A model generated the notes under the pieces. It made no database searches. It was not told the origin of the DNA and saw only the letters and a program-made list of their open reading frames with translations. A stretch of 64,000 nucleotides of DNA from Malania oleifera (Eukaryota; Streptophyta; Magnoliopsida; Santalales; Ximeniaceae), in the NCBI RefSeq assembly GCF_029873635.1, contig NC_080421.1, positions 3,038,001 to 3,102,000 of the forward strand, written 5' to 3'. This document shows positions 46,438-56,507 of the stretch, one piece after another (the stretch's first letter is position 1; each line of letters starts with the position of its first letter). The position numbers and the translations under genes were made by a program.

Positions 46438-49400
46438 CTAAATTTCTAACTCTTCGCATATCGAAGCATGGATTTGGATCTTGGATTTTAATTTGTGTGG
46501 ATTGTGCATAGAGTTCCTTCTAAATCCACACAAATCCAAATTCAAGCCCCAAAATCCTTGATCCCAATTATTACCGAATATAATTTTTGAAAAATTGAAA
46601 AACAAGTTGTCTATTTTGTAATTATTTTGAAATCTGAAAATAAAAAATAAAAAATTGTTTTACACATTTAAATAAACTCTTTATTTTCTAACTTTTTAAT
46701 ACAACCCTTAAAAAACTAAAAAATAAAGTTAAAATTTTTATTATTCTTTAGAAAATTAAAAAAAATAGAAAATGGAAAATGTTTTCCACAACTAAGTGAG
46801 CCCTTATTATTTTTTAATGGAAGGCTCTTGCACCTGAACCACAATATCCTCTTGTTTCCCTCTTGAAGATTATAGTAAAAACCAAATATTTAACTGGAGT
46901 ACTCTGTTATTTCAAACACTTAATTGCTTTTTATGTTAGTTCACTAGAAGGCTAATGTTGGAGTGCCAGAAATCCACTTATGCTGAGGGTCAACTGTAAT
47001 CTTATTGTATCAATAGGTTGTCTAAGCGAACAAGAAAATATATACGTGTACATTCAGATCTTAGCATTGTACTTCATTAATTGTAGTAAATCATGGGGTT
47101 CTTATGTTCTTGAGTTAATGATAACAAATATCACTTACCATGATCTAGTGTAAAAGATGTTCTGTGCAAGTAAAGGATGGGAATAATGTGTAATAACCTT
47201 CTACTTGTTAATAATAGTCTTTTTAATGAGCAAAGAAATATACTGTAAGAGCAAAGAGAATGTACAAATGTGAGAAATATCTTGATGAGGCATCGTCCCT
47301 ATACAAAGAGAAGAAAAAAGGAAAAAGCTAAAAATGTACAGCTCACTAATCCCTTTGCAAATCGATGTACATCATTGCAGAAATAGCACTTGTCCTCCTA
47401 TTCCTCTCTTTACCCCTGCAAGCCCTAAAGACAAAAGAAAAAGTATGTTCTCCAAAGTAGATGATAATCCCATTGCACACCAAAAACACTGAAAAACTTA
47501 TTCCAAATCTCCCACGCATAGCAGCAATGCAATAACAAATTAGAGATTGTCTCATGACTTGAAGGCAAAAGTACATCAGGATTCAGGAGACAAAGTTTAT
47601 TTGGCTTTCTTCTTTGAAGGACACTATTAGTATTAATGTTTCCAAGATGTTCAGCCCAATAGCGCATATAAAAGCCTTCATTTAGAAGGGATATTAGATT
47701 TGGGAATAAAGGGATCCAACTGATAAGGAACATTACCTGAAACATGTGTGAGACGAGTAAAGAATGATTTGCAAGAAAAATCCCCAAAAGATCTATGACG
47801 ATTAAGCACTAACCAAAAAGAGTCTAAGCACATCTAGCAAAGGAACAAGATCATTTGTCTCCCTCTTGTTTAAATTATGGAGAAAAAAATAAGAAAGTTC
47901 CAAAAGGCACATTCCCATGATGAAAGAAATGAACAGGATGGGCATCATGAAGACTAAAAAAAACAGATAAAGATGGGGAAAATTTGGGAAAGAAAGGAGT
48001 GTCCCCAACCCAACAATCTTCACAAAGATGATCTCTCTCTCCAATATCAACTTTGTGCCACACATAGGGAAAAACCAAGTTGTTGCCCTGTGACCTGGAG
48101 GTCACGGGTTCGAGGCGTGGAAACAGCCTCTTGCAAAAATGCAAGGTAAGGCTGCGTACTATGGACCCATTGTGGTCCGCCCCTTCCCCGAACCTCGCAT
48201 ATGCGAGAAATTTAATTAGTTTAGGGTTATTTGTGCATTTGAAGTACTTAGGGATTATTTTGAAATTTCTTGTTTTGTTGGGTTTTCATGTTAATATGTG
48301 TTTTAGTGAGTAGTGTGTATAAAGACTGGGCTTGTAAGTTACTTGGACAATTACTGATTTGAATCCAGAATTCCTTTGCAGTCTCTCTCTCTCTCTCGGG
48401 CAGACTCTTTCCCTCTCCTCTTTTTCTCCTTTCTCCTCCTTTCTTTCTTCTTCCTTCTTGTTCCCTTACTCTTATTTCTCTAGGTTCTGTTCTATCCCTG
48501 CTGCCCAGTGCCTCGTTTCTTCTCTCTTCTTATCTGTTCTTCTCCTCCTCCTCTTCATCTATTCTTCTTTCCACTCTCCCATAATTCTCTCAATTCCCCC
48601 TGTTTCTGATTTCAGTTGCTGTCCTACATCACCATACTTGCTTAGGATTATCTTATGCCACAAGACTCAAATTCTAGAGGAAACAACCATACCAGCATAC
48701 CACTTTCATGAGGAGGAAATATTTATGGACACTGAACTTCCCAGTCCTAAACTACCCACACTCTTAGACCTACACAGAGTCTCACTGAAATTTTTTTCTA
48801 AGACTAGATCTCACCACATCGGCACATCCCAACAACTTTAAAAAAAAAAACCCATGGCAAAACCATCAGATAAGTTTGAGAGCCTCTATACTTCAGATCT
48901 GAGAATTGTATTTCATTATTATGTGACATTATGGATTTGTTATATTTTAGAGCGAATGGGATAATGTGTAATAGCGTCATTAATAATAGGAAGGAATGTT
49001 CTTGATAGGATTTGTATTTCTTTCCTTTTCCGAGTTCATATAGGTTTTAGGCAGTTTGCTGATTTGTTTAATACTTGTGAGAGGTGTTGGAAGGGGAATG
49101 TGGGATAAAGAGTGTGTCAGCTATGCAGCAGTTTCCTATTCTGTGAGAAATATGAAATAATTTCTTCAGTGAAAAAAGAAAGCTTGAAATGGGGTATAAG
49201 GAAATAGAAAGGATTGCTTTCAAATGGCAATGAGCAAAATCAATTGAAAGTTTCACTTACTCTTGAAGGAGAGAATCTATTGAGGAGATCAGTAGTTGGC
49301 TTTTCTTGATATTCTGTAGCTTTAATTAAAACTAAAAAGAAAGGAAGTACAGCTGGGAAGTGCTTTTTGTAGGTACAAAGTACAATGTATGCTAAAAGCA

Positions 49401-51381
49401 CTTTCATATTTGTTGTCTGAGCAAAAGTTTAGTCAGTGTAGCCTTCCACCTGAATTTGATTTTTTGTATAAATAAAATTTATGTTTTCTATAGGTGCACT
49501 GTGGTTTCATGCGAAATGGTGGTGCAGAAATGGCTCCAAGAGACATCAAATATGTCAAGAAGTGTAAATATGTGGTTGCTTCTGGGATTTTTGATGCATA
49601 TGATACACCTAATCAGCCTTCAAATATAAGCCTCCGTTCTCAAAAGCTATTCTGTTTTCTGATGGTGGTGGATGAGATATCTCTTGACTTCATTAAAAAA
49701 AATGTTACTGTCACAGAAGATAATGATGGTGGACAATGGGTGGGAATTTGGCGCCTTGTTTTGCTGAAGCATCCACCATATGATGAGCCCAGAAGAAATG
49801 GGAAGGTCCCCAAAATATTAACCCACAGGTTGTTTCCTAGAGCGCAATACAGCATCTGGATTGATGGTAAAATGGAACTAATAGTAGACCCATTGCTCAT
49901 TCTAGAAAGGTATGTAATTGTTTTCTTGAGAAATATTTGTTTTAATATTTAATATTTTTAAGGCGCAGCGGTAAGTTTGTCACCGTGTGACTTGGAGGTC
50001 ACAAGTTCGAGGCATGGAAACAACCTCTTGCAAAAATGCAAGGTGAGGCTGCGTACTATAGACCCTTTGTGGTCCCCCCCTTCCCCAAACCCCCCATACA
50101 TGGGAGCTTTGTGCATTGGGCTGCCCTATTTGTTGGGGGGGAAGAGAGGAATGAGTGGGGAGGGGAAGTATACGATGCCTTTTAGACTTTTACCTCCATT
50201 CTGCTGGGTGCTGGCATAAGTTTGAGTATTACAAGCACAGAAAATCTACCTAACTAAATGAGGGAAGAATGATGCTTTTTGACCTATGAAAATGCAGTGT
50301 TCCTTATATTAAAAAGTGTGATTAGTTGATCACTGAGAGCAAATTAAAAGCCCTCTTGGGTGATGTTTTGTTTGCAAAATAAAAAATTATTCTCATGGAA
50401 TGACATTTGAGGGAATCTCATTCCCTGATTTAAGTGTAGATAGGATGCCCATTTTAGTGTTTGGTTCAAAATGGAAATCTTGGCATGTATTTAAAAAAAT
50501 TTCCATTATACATGAAATTTGTGTATGAACAATATATGAGAATAATGATATTTTTAGTACAAAAATCTACTAAGAGTATGTTTCAAATTAAATCCACATC
50601 CTAAAAATTTCATCCATCATAAATAAAAAAAATTTGATGCATTTCTACAACAGCAGCAAACAACAAAAATAATTATCTAATTTACAAAAATAATGGGGGC
50701 AATATGGTCCCAAAATTTCTAACATTAGATTACATCTTAATAATAACACTGATGATAATAGATTTTACTGATATCTATTTTTATTGCTATAATAACTTAC
50801 TATTATAAATATATTTATTGTGTTATAGGAGCATTAATCTCTGACCAGCCAAAATAGTAGCAGCAATTTAGTGTCGGAATAGGATAACCATGGGAATGGG
50901 AATGGGAATGGGATTGTCATGAAACTTACCCTGGAGAACATGGGAATAGAATTCTCATAATCTGTGGGAACCCTTCATTCTTAAGGAATATGAAATTACT
51001 GTTTACTGCCATGCCAGATGCTTAGCCTCCAAAACAAATGTGAGCATGGGATGTCATGGACATCACATCCCAGGATGGTGACAGATGATGCAAATCAGTA
51101 GTCACCCACGTAATCCTCCTGTTTAACTTGCAAGCGTGCATTTTCTTAATGAGTTTAATGCAGGAAAAAATAATTGTTATTGAATGTTATTTGCAGATAC
51201 CTATGGCGTGGGAAGCACACATTTGCTATTGCTCAGCACAAGCACCATCGTAGTATATATGAGGAAGCTGATGCTATCAAGCGGAGAAAACGATATGCTC
51301 GGCCTCTTATTGATCTCCACATGAAAATATACCGTTACGAGGGAATGGAGTCATGGAGTCCAATGAAAAAGACCATTAGTG
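38978..51381 (+). CDS. DUF616 (TOD1/MUCI70-like) putative glycosyltransferase, six exons, 3' end outside window
   Basis: Six exons join with consistent phases: 38978-39059, 39166-39345, 44471-44542, 44630-44829, 49494-49909 and 51197-51381, 1135 nt or 378 codons with no stop. Residues 1-52 are basic and cytosolic-like, 53-77 form one hydrophobic segment (type II membrane anchor), and from about 112 the DUF616 domain begins (CPIP; VHCGFMRNGGAEM at 179; VVASGIFDAYD; HRLFPRAQYSIWIDGKMEL; LWRGKHTFAIAQHKHHRSIY). Plant relatives, including Arabidopsis MUCI70 and TOD1, are Golgi/endomembrane proteins tied to pectin or ceramide metabolism; the activity of this protein is unproven. Relatives run roughly 100 residues further, so one or more exons lie beyond a last intron of more than 12.6 kb. 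The start gives an RSISSRANRRG N-terminus. Confidence 0.88.
39166..39345 (+). CDS. Coding exon 2: membrane anchor
   Basis: Acceptor CTTCTGCAG, donor TTTTCAG/GTAATT, 180 nt. It encodes VEGSFFSPGRFSPDYP and then the hydrophobic run FIRLVLVGGILWMLLILTAL, followed by FHIWSC. The next intron is 5.1 kb and holds an LTR element. Confidence 0.88.
41040..41731. other. Intronic sequence, no gene recognised
   Basis: Contains repeated GAGGACTAACTGTCCTCC-like motifs at 41320-41400 and otherwise unique-looking intron. No terminal repeats were found. Confidence 0.35.
41732..44097 (+). mobile_element. Non-autonomous LTR retrotransposon in intron 2
   Basis: Two diverged direct repeats, 41732-42091 (360 bp) and 43652-44097 (446 bp), share TATGAGCAAGATTAAG, TTAGTATTAGGAGAAA, ATTTTC(T)CTTAATTTCC and the end GTCCTGCA. 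Directly after the first lies TTGGTATCTGAGCC (42097-42110), a tRNA-Met-type PBS with one change. The second has TATATAAAG (43908). No gag or pol signature is present; the 1.56-kb interior is a tandem duplication plus an unknown open stretch. No clear target duplication remains. Confidence 0.7.
42538..43300. repeat. Tandem duplication of about 400 bp inside the LTR element
   Basis: Both units run from TCTTGCTGTCATCATCCATA through GCGAGATGTTCTTGAATT to TGCTTAGTGAGCCCATGTCA (42881 region and 43284 region), an offset of about 400 bases. Downstream, 43399-43596 is open in one frame (KIVEVKPSMEGKSVEFKVQD) without recognised homology. Confidence 0.75.
44471..44542 (+). CDS. Coding exon 3
   Basis: Acceptor TTTTGTGCAG, donor CCGCACC/GTAAGA, 72 nt. 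It encodes ICNRESKVYFMLDTMGLVPK, the stem region before the conserved domain. Confidence 0.88.
44630..44829 (+). CDS. Coding exon 4
   Basis: Acceptor TATGCATAG, donor ATGGAG/GTAAAT, 200 nt. It encodes RCPIPVTLDPNKVVIPKRRT and, later, SSPLFGGHQTWSQREESFKL. The upstream intron is only 87 bp, the shortest in the gene; the downstream one is 4.7 kb. Confidence 0.88.
45240..45475. mobile_element. MITE-like element in intron 4
   Basis: The left end GTGTGGAAAACAGTTTTCAT and the right end, read in reverse complement, TTAGTTGTGGAGAACAGTTC form inverted repeats of about 25 bp. No coding capacity. Exact ends and target duplication were not fixed. The superfamily is uncertain. Confidence 0.5.
45573..45666 (-). 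mobile_element. Au-like SINE fragment, reverse
   Basis: Minus-strand match to the 3' two thirds of the SINE seen at 49962: GCAAGGTAAAGCTGCGTACT, then the GACCCATTGTGGTC, CCCCTTCCCTGGACCC and GGGAGCTTTGTGCACTGGGC blocks. The tRNA-like head is missing, as in a 5'-truncated copy. Confidence 0.7.
46147..46803. mobile_element. Long MITE-like element with inverted ends
   Basis: The left end GACCGTTTAATTGTGGAATA... and the right end read backwards GGCTCACTTAGTTGTGGAAA... agree over about 45 bases, including CATTTTCCATTTT. The ends resemble those at 45240-45475, so this is a larger member of the same family. It holds an (ATT)n array and a smaller inverted pair TTTGTGTGGATT/AATCCACACAAA. Confidence 0.5.
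46389..46437. repeat. (ATT)n microsatellite
   Basis: About sixteen ATT units inside the MITE-like element. Confidence 0.95.
47300..48065 (-). pseudogene. LINE C-terminal (zf-RVT-like) fragment, reverse
   Basis: Minus-strand pieces in order: DIGERDHLCEDCWVGDTPFF, LHDAHPVHFFHHGNVPFG, NKRETNDLVPLLDVLRLF, MRYWAEHLGNINTNSVLQRR, KPNKLCLLNPDVLL, HETISNLLLHCCYAWEIWNK and FFSVFGVQWDY. This is the zinc-binding C-terminal region typical of plant L1-type LINE ORF2. It is split over at least three frames, with no RT or endonuclease nearby, so it is a 5'-truncated dead copy in intron 4. Confidence 0.8.
48072..48201 (+). mobile_element. Au-like SINE
   Basis: GTGACCTGGAGGTCACGGGTTCGAGGCGTGG holds a box-B-like GGTTCGAGGC in a tRNA-like head, then CTCTTGCAAAAATGCAAGG, GGCTGCGTACTATGGACCC and GTGGTCCGCCCCTTCCCCG. 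It abuts the LINE fragment, and the far 3' end is shortened compared with 49962. Confidence 0.75.
48202..49440. other. Intron 4 remainder with pyrimidine-rich block
   Basis: 48380-48620 is a CT-rich run that keeps one frame open for 160 codons of Ser/Leu/Phe, a composition effect. TATAAAGACTGGGCTTG at about 48318 followed by the CT tract resembles an LTR or promoter leader, but no paired repeat was found. The rest shows nothing recognisable. Confidence 0.35.
49494..49909 (+). CDS. Coding exon 5: core of the DUF616 domain
   Basis: Acceptor TTTCTATAG, donor GAAAG/GTATGT, 416 nt. It carries VHCGFMRNGGAEM, KKCKYVVASGIFDAYD, LFCFLMVVDEISLDF, GIWRLVLLKHPPYDEPRRNG and PKILTHRLFPRAQYSIWIDG. An Au-like SINE starts about 50 bases into the following intron. 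Confidence 0.92.
49962..50128 (+). mobile_element. Au-like SINE, near full length
   Basis: The head GGCGCAGCGGTAAGTTTGTC has box-A character, and GTCACAAGTTCGAGGCATGG holds the box-B-like part. The body TGCAAAAATGCAAGGTGAGG, GCTGCGTACTATAGACCC and GGGAGCTTTGTGCATTGGGC ends before TGTTGGGG. It is the most complete of three copies in this gene's introns. Confidence 0.8.
50130..51180. other. Intron 5 remainder
   Basis: AT-rich intron. GGGAATGGGAATGGGAATGG occurs at about 50895-50915, and ATTCCC/GGGAAT motifs at 50400-50430 and 50940-50960 hint at a decayed inverted-repeat element that I could not delimit. Confidence 0.35.
51197..51381 (+). CDS. Coding exon 6
   Basis: Acceptor TATTTGCAG, donor ATTAGTG/GTAAGG, 185 nt. 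It encodes LWRGKHTFAIAQHKHHRSIY, RRKRYARPLIDLHMKIYRYE and SWSPMKKTIS. No later exon of this gene is recognisable up to base 64000. Confidence 0.9.
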
Positions 51382-52242
51382 GTAAGGACGGGTTCTACAT
51401 TTATAGTCTTCTGCATTTTCTGTTTTCATGTCTTGAGCGAAAGTCAGACAAATGAATTCAACATTTTTACACGCCACACCTTGCAAATACAGGCCCAGGA
51501 TTTTTCATGCCAGCCAAAAGATGGGTCCTGGTAAAGAAAGTTATCTATATTTAACGCTTTAGACCAAAAAATCTCTATGTAGAGAAGTTTGCTGCCCTAA
51601 CCTTAAAGACTCTTGGGCACTTGCTGCAATATGGAGTGGGGATTTTCATGTTAGTCCCCATGGATAAAGACGGTTTTGATTCTGTTTACTAGTGCCATGT
51701 CTCATCCCCTTCCCCCCTGATGGTTGAAGAAAAGTTTTAATTGGCTTGTGGGCTTGTGTGTGTCTTGAGGTTGGACTCTCTGGGGAGCATGAAAACTTGG
51801 GAAATACATTATATGTTTGCGCATGGCATAATCATTGGGTCTAAATTTTTTAGAGAAGATAGCGGTGGACACATAGATTGTCTCATCTAACTTCCGCAGT
51901 TGTTTCATGGGTAAATTCCATTATGGTCACTGAAATTTTGACTAAATCCCATTGAAACTTTCAATTGCCTTAGTTACATAACTAAACTTCAGTAAGTCTT
52001 GCTGTGTCCATTTTTCCATCCAAGGAAAACACCTATCTGTTGCACCTGCCTTCTGGGCAGCCCTATGACTGATGCACACCTCTCTGTCTGTCTCCCCCCC
52101 CCAAATCAATTTTTTTGTGTATCAATAGTACATGTTAATAGCACATATTTGTGAAAAAGGAAGGGTTCATCCCCTTCCTCTGGTCCCCTGCAACCACCTG
52201 TGAGGTGTTTCTGGAGAGGCACAATGGGCATCCATTGCAGCC

Positions 52243-52274
<32 letters not shown>

Positions 52275-53200
52275 TCCCTTACACCTTTTCTTTTTCTTCT
52301 ACTTCTTCCTCTCCTTCTCTTGTAACAGGCAGAGCAGCATAGCCAATTGAATCTCACGACTGCTCCTGCTTTCCCTCCTCTTCCTTGGCTTTGTCATGGT
52401 TCTGCTGGAGCCCACCCCCAAGCACAGCTGCCTCACTACAGTTGACAACCCCAGCAACACAACTCCTGCCCCAACCCAAGCGACGTAACTGGAGATGGAC
52501 CACCTACCTTAAAGGGCTGCTCCTGTCCGTTGGTCTCCAGTTTCTGGCCAGCACCATTCCCATCATGAAGTTCAACCTCTCCTACGTCACAACCATCAAC
52601 AACCACCTGTAGGGCACCAGATCTGTGCCACCCTCAGCAGTGGTGCTTCTAGCATTCACAGTTATTAGAATTGTATGACTCTTGATTCTAATCGTACAAT
52701 TTGTATCGAGAAAGGCATAAGTCCGTTCAAATCAGATGGGAGAATCACAGAATGCTGTGAATCGAGGTGAATCATATGATTCATGTAGATTCACCAGGTG
52801 AATTGATGAATCGAACTGAATCAGAAGAATCTGAAGATTCAGATCTGTCTCTTCTAAAATCCAACTTAAAGGCTTCTAAACTTTTTTTTTTTGGTGTGAT
52901 GGCCTTCTACTTGCTATTTACATGATTTCTGTACTCCCAAGAGAAAAGTAAGAAGTCTGTTGGCCTTCTTATTCTGCACCTTTCTTTTCTGCCATTGGAT
53001 GAGATTTGAAAAAAAAAGAAGAAAAAGCGAGGGTTAGAGAAGGAAACCAGTCTTGAGAAGAGACCAAAGTCGACTAAGGTGGGTGAGCTTTTGCTTGGCA
53101 TGTTTCCTTTTCCACTCCAGATTTGTAGTTCTGATTTTTTATTAGATGATTTTTTATATTAATTTTTTTTTATTTCAAAAAATTTATTAATGTTTTTTAT
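51382..53200. other. Last visible intron, first part
   Basis: No coding similarity recognised. (CTG)n at 52247-52275, a poly-C tract near 52095, and a GC-richer section (52150-52640) that could be an old insertion. A 75-codon frame at 52385-52612 has no family features. Confidence 0.4.
52247..52275. repeat. (CTG)n microsatellite
   Basis: Nine or so CTG/TGC units; the minus strand would encode an alanine run. Confidence 0.9.
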
Positions 53201-53885
53201 TTGCTACTTGTTTTAGTTGTTAGAGAAAGCACATGCACCATTGCCGGCGCGTGGGCCACTGGCAATGGTGCTCCGGCAATGACTTTTCAGGCAAGGGTAG
53301 ATCAGGGGGTGAGGAATATGGTGGTGGTGGCTGTATGTCAAAAGAACTCTGGAAAGGGTGGATTTTGAAGGGGTCGGCAGCTGGAGAAGTTTGGCTGGCA
53401 CATGGGCCACATGACTGGTCAGACAGTGATGAAATTTTCAGGGGAAGGGTTTCGGAGGTTTCTGTTTTCAATGGAATGGGTGGTGCTCCAGGATGGTGGC
53501 TGGAGATTGCTGTTTGAATAAATGGGGACACGACTGGAATTTTTGAAGAAGTTCAGAAACTGCAGAACTACTTTTTTTCATTTTTTATTTTTTAAACTGA
53601 AATTTCAGAAAAGAGAAGAATGAGAGAGAGAATGATGGAATGGAATCAAAGAGAAGAAGACAAGAAGGAAGAATGAAGAAGAAGATGGAAGATTGGAGGA
53701 ATTGCTGGACAGAGACTGCTGCAAGTAGAGGAGCAACAGAATTCAGAAATCAGAAAGAAAGAGGGCAGAATGCTACTGGGCAGCAGGGGATTAGGGACAG
53801 AACTGGAGATCAGAACACAGAAAAGAAAGAAGAAGAAGAGAGGATGAAGAAGAAGAGAAGAGGAGAAGAGTGAAGGAAAAATGGT

Positions 53886-53898
53886 TGCTCTGACATCA
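53886..53898 (-). other. PBS beside the lower LTR
   Basis: Minus strand TGATGTCAGAGC, a decayed tRNA-Met-type PBS next to the LTR ending at 53904. Confidence 0.55.
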
Positions 53899-54499
53899 AA
53901 TGATGCAGGGGCAGCATCAAGGTTCTGCAGCCATGGAGGAATTAGAAGAGGAGAAGGAAGGGGAAGGGAGGAGAGAGGAGATACCGGGGGGAACTCACGT
54001 TCACTTCAATTCAAATTCATCATCAACTGCCTACATCATGGCTTTCACACACTATTTATAAGAAAGCCTCTAAAATTACATTGCATTACAAACATATCCC
54101 TAGAGCACACAAATATTACAAACAAGCCTCCAAATACACATTATACTATCTTAATTAAACTAAACATATAGTAAATTACTAATTAAACCCAACAATTATC
54201 AATCCAATTCTTCTTAAGTAGTCTCCAACATGGATCTTCCCAAGATCTTGCTTCTTGTCCTACATCAACTCTCCCCTAGTTAGAAAAAATTCGGCCTCGA
54301 ATTTGAAATGTTGGAGGATCAAGTTGGATTTTTCAAAAGCCAACGCTTGAATGAGGCAAGAAACTACGTTTCATTGGCAGTAACATAGACTTGACTTGAG
54401 AATTAGCATCATGAACTCATTGGGGTTGACAAACTCTACAATTGGAATGTTTGAAAGACTTTGGATGTCTTTCAAACACATTCATTTCCTTGCCTTGTA

Positions 54500-55020
54500 A
54501 TGTCTTCAAGTTGAGTAGCTTTGACATGATCGATAATCTCATATTCTTTGTCCTAGTTGGTTGGTAGAGCAGGCTTCAAAATGATTTTCTTTCTATTATA
54601 GTGGAAGACATGTGTTCTCATGTCCTTGAGTCACCTAAATCATCCAACCAAGGAGAACCAAGGAGTACATGGCCAATCTTCATAGGTATAATATCACACC
54701 AAACGTTATAAAAAATAGTCACCCATTTGAATAGGAACCGAACATCTTTCATAAACATGTACAGTAGAGTTATCAACCCAAGGAATCTCATAAGGCTCTA
54801 GGTGAGGTTCTAAATGATGCTGCATCCAAGTGACTCCATTTATGGAAACCACATTCATTGGAAATCTTCCATCAATGATGATTTTGCATACATTTTCTCT
54901 GCATTTGAGAAAGGTACTGAAGACCTTGAAATTGTGTCCAAGGTTTGGAAAATGGCATTCATTTTTCTTATAATTTGTCACCATCTGGCTGAATTTATGG
55001 ATATATATGCTGCAACACAT
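54500..55020 (-). pseudogene. Gypsy protease remnant, reverse
   Basis: Minus-strand 55020-54706 reads ENVCKIIIDGRFPMNVVS, HLEPYEIPWVDNS and VYERCSVPIQMGDY, matching the plant gypsy protease region. The catalytic D-[ST]-G is altered (IDGRF). Further down, MKIGHVLLGSPWLDDLGDS continues it in another frame. No RT or integrase remains, so the element is internally deleted. Confidence 0.7.
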
Positions 55021-56107
55021 ATATCACCAACAGCCCTCCAACACAATTTTCTACAAGCCTTAAATCCCAATTTCTTAAAAACTATCTTCAATTCACCTTG
55101 ATATTGATTGTCCTGCTGAAATGAAACAAATTCATGGAGAAAATTCACAAATTACAGCAGCAAAAGCTGATTTTTAGTGCTGGAGTGACAGTTTCTAGGG
55201 TTCCATGCCTAAAATTATTGTTTATGCTTGCAATATATTGTTACACAATCAAAATATCTTCTTGCAGCTCAAAATATTGCAAATAAAACCCAAAATATTG
55301 TGGCTGGGCAATTTCTCACAAGACTGGAAACAGGAAATTCTGGCAGACACTCTTATTGGCAGTTGCCAGTGCGTGGGGTGCCAGCAGTGGTGTTCTGGGA
55401 GGACTATTCAGGCAAGGGTAGATCAGGGGTGGGGAATACAGTGGTGGTGGCTGTATGCTAAAAGAACTCCAGCGGATGGATTTTGAAGGGTTCAGCAGCT
55501 GGAGAAGTTTGGCTGGCATGTGGGGCCATGTGACTGGTCTGATGGTGATGAAATTTTCAGGGGAAGCATTTTGAGGTTTCTATTTTCAATGGAATGGGCG
55601 GTGTTGCAGGATGGTGGCTGGAGAGTGGTGTTTGAACTAATGGGGACACAACTGGAATTTTTGAAGAAGTTCAGAAACTGCAGAACTACTTTTCGTTTTT
55701 TTTTTTTTCAACTGAAATGTCAGAGAAGAGAAGAATGAGAGTGAGAGAGAATGATGGAAGGGAGACAGAGAGAAGAAGACAAGAAGGAGGAATAATGAAG
55801 AAGAAAAGAAGAAAAAGAAGGAAGATTGGAGGAATTGCTGGACAGAGACTGCTGCAAGTAGAGGAGACAGCAACAGAATTCAGAAATCAGAAAGAGAGTC
55901 GAGAGAATTAAAAGAAGAAGAAGAAGAGAAGGAGAAGAGAAACAGAGAAGAAGAAAGAGGGCAGAATGCTGCTGGGCAGCAGGGGATTAGGGACAGAACA
56001 AGAGATCAGAATTGAGAAAAGAAAGAAGAGAGGAGGAAGAAGAAGAGAGAGGAGGAAAGTGAAGAGAAAATGGTTGGACTAAAATGGGAGAATGGAGATC
56101 GAGTTTG

Positions 56108-56120
56108 GGCTCTGACACCA
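56108..56120 (-). other. PBS of the upper gypsy unit
   Basis: Minus strand TGGTGTCAGAGCC, five bases from the LTR edge at 56126; one change from the initiator tRNA-Met consensus. Confidence 0.65.
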
Positions 56121-56507
56121 AATGATGTAGGGGCAGCATCAAGGTTCTGCGGCCATGGAGAAATTAGACAAGAAGAAGGGGAAGGGAGGAGAGAGTTGCC
56201 AGGGGGTAACTAACATTCACTTCAATTCAAATTTATCAACAACTGCCTACATCATGGCTTCACACACTATTTATAAGAAAGCCTCTAAACACATGAAATT
56301 ATCAACATACCCCTAAAAATACATTGCATTACAAACATACCCCTAGAATGCACAAATATTACGAACAAACCCCCAAATACTCATAATGCTGTCTTAATTA
56401 AACTAAACTCATAGTAAACTACTAATTAAACCCAACAATTATCAATCCAATTCATCTTAAGTAGTCTCTGACATGGATCTTCCCAAGGTCTTGCTTCTTG
56501 TCCTGCA

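Larger units (their letters stand above)
53210..56507 (-). mobile_element. Tandem gypsy remnant: LTR-internal-LTR-internal
   Basis: Two similar LTRs, 53904-54264 and 56126-56507, both reverse. Each has CTATTTATAAG (minus-strand TATA), a GTCCT(A/G)CA plus-strand end and, on its lower side, a PBS-like GCTCTGACA(C/T)CA. A full internal section (54265-56125) separates them, and a second partial internal copy (53210-53903) lies below. Plus-strand CTCTCCCCTAGTT at 54270 is a polypurine tract on the minus strand. Internal copies share GGTAGATCAGGGG, TTTTCAGGGGAAG and GCAGAACTACTTTT. Confidence 0.75.

Noticed and set aside
48359..48841. 160-codon Ser/Leu/Phe-rich frame
   Set aside because: It is driven by a long CT-rich tract, without a domain or a spliced link to the gene exons.
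52385..52612. 75-codon frame in the last intron
   Set aside because: No recognised homology and no supporting splice or start context; left as intron.
53640..53873. Lys/Glu/Arg-rich open frame
   Set aside because: It is a GAAGAAG-rich purine tract repeated in the second internal copy (55690-56070), on the strand opposite to the gypsy element.
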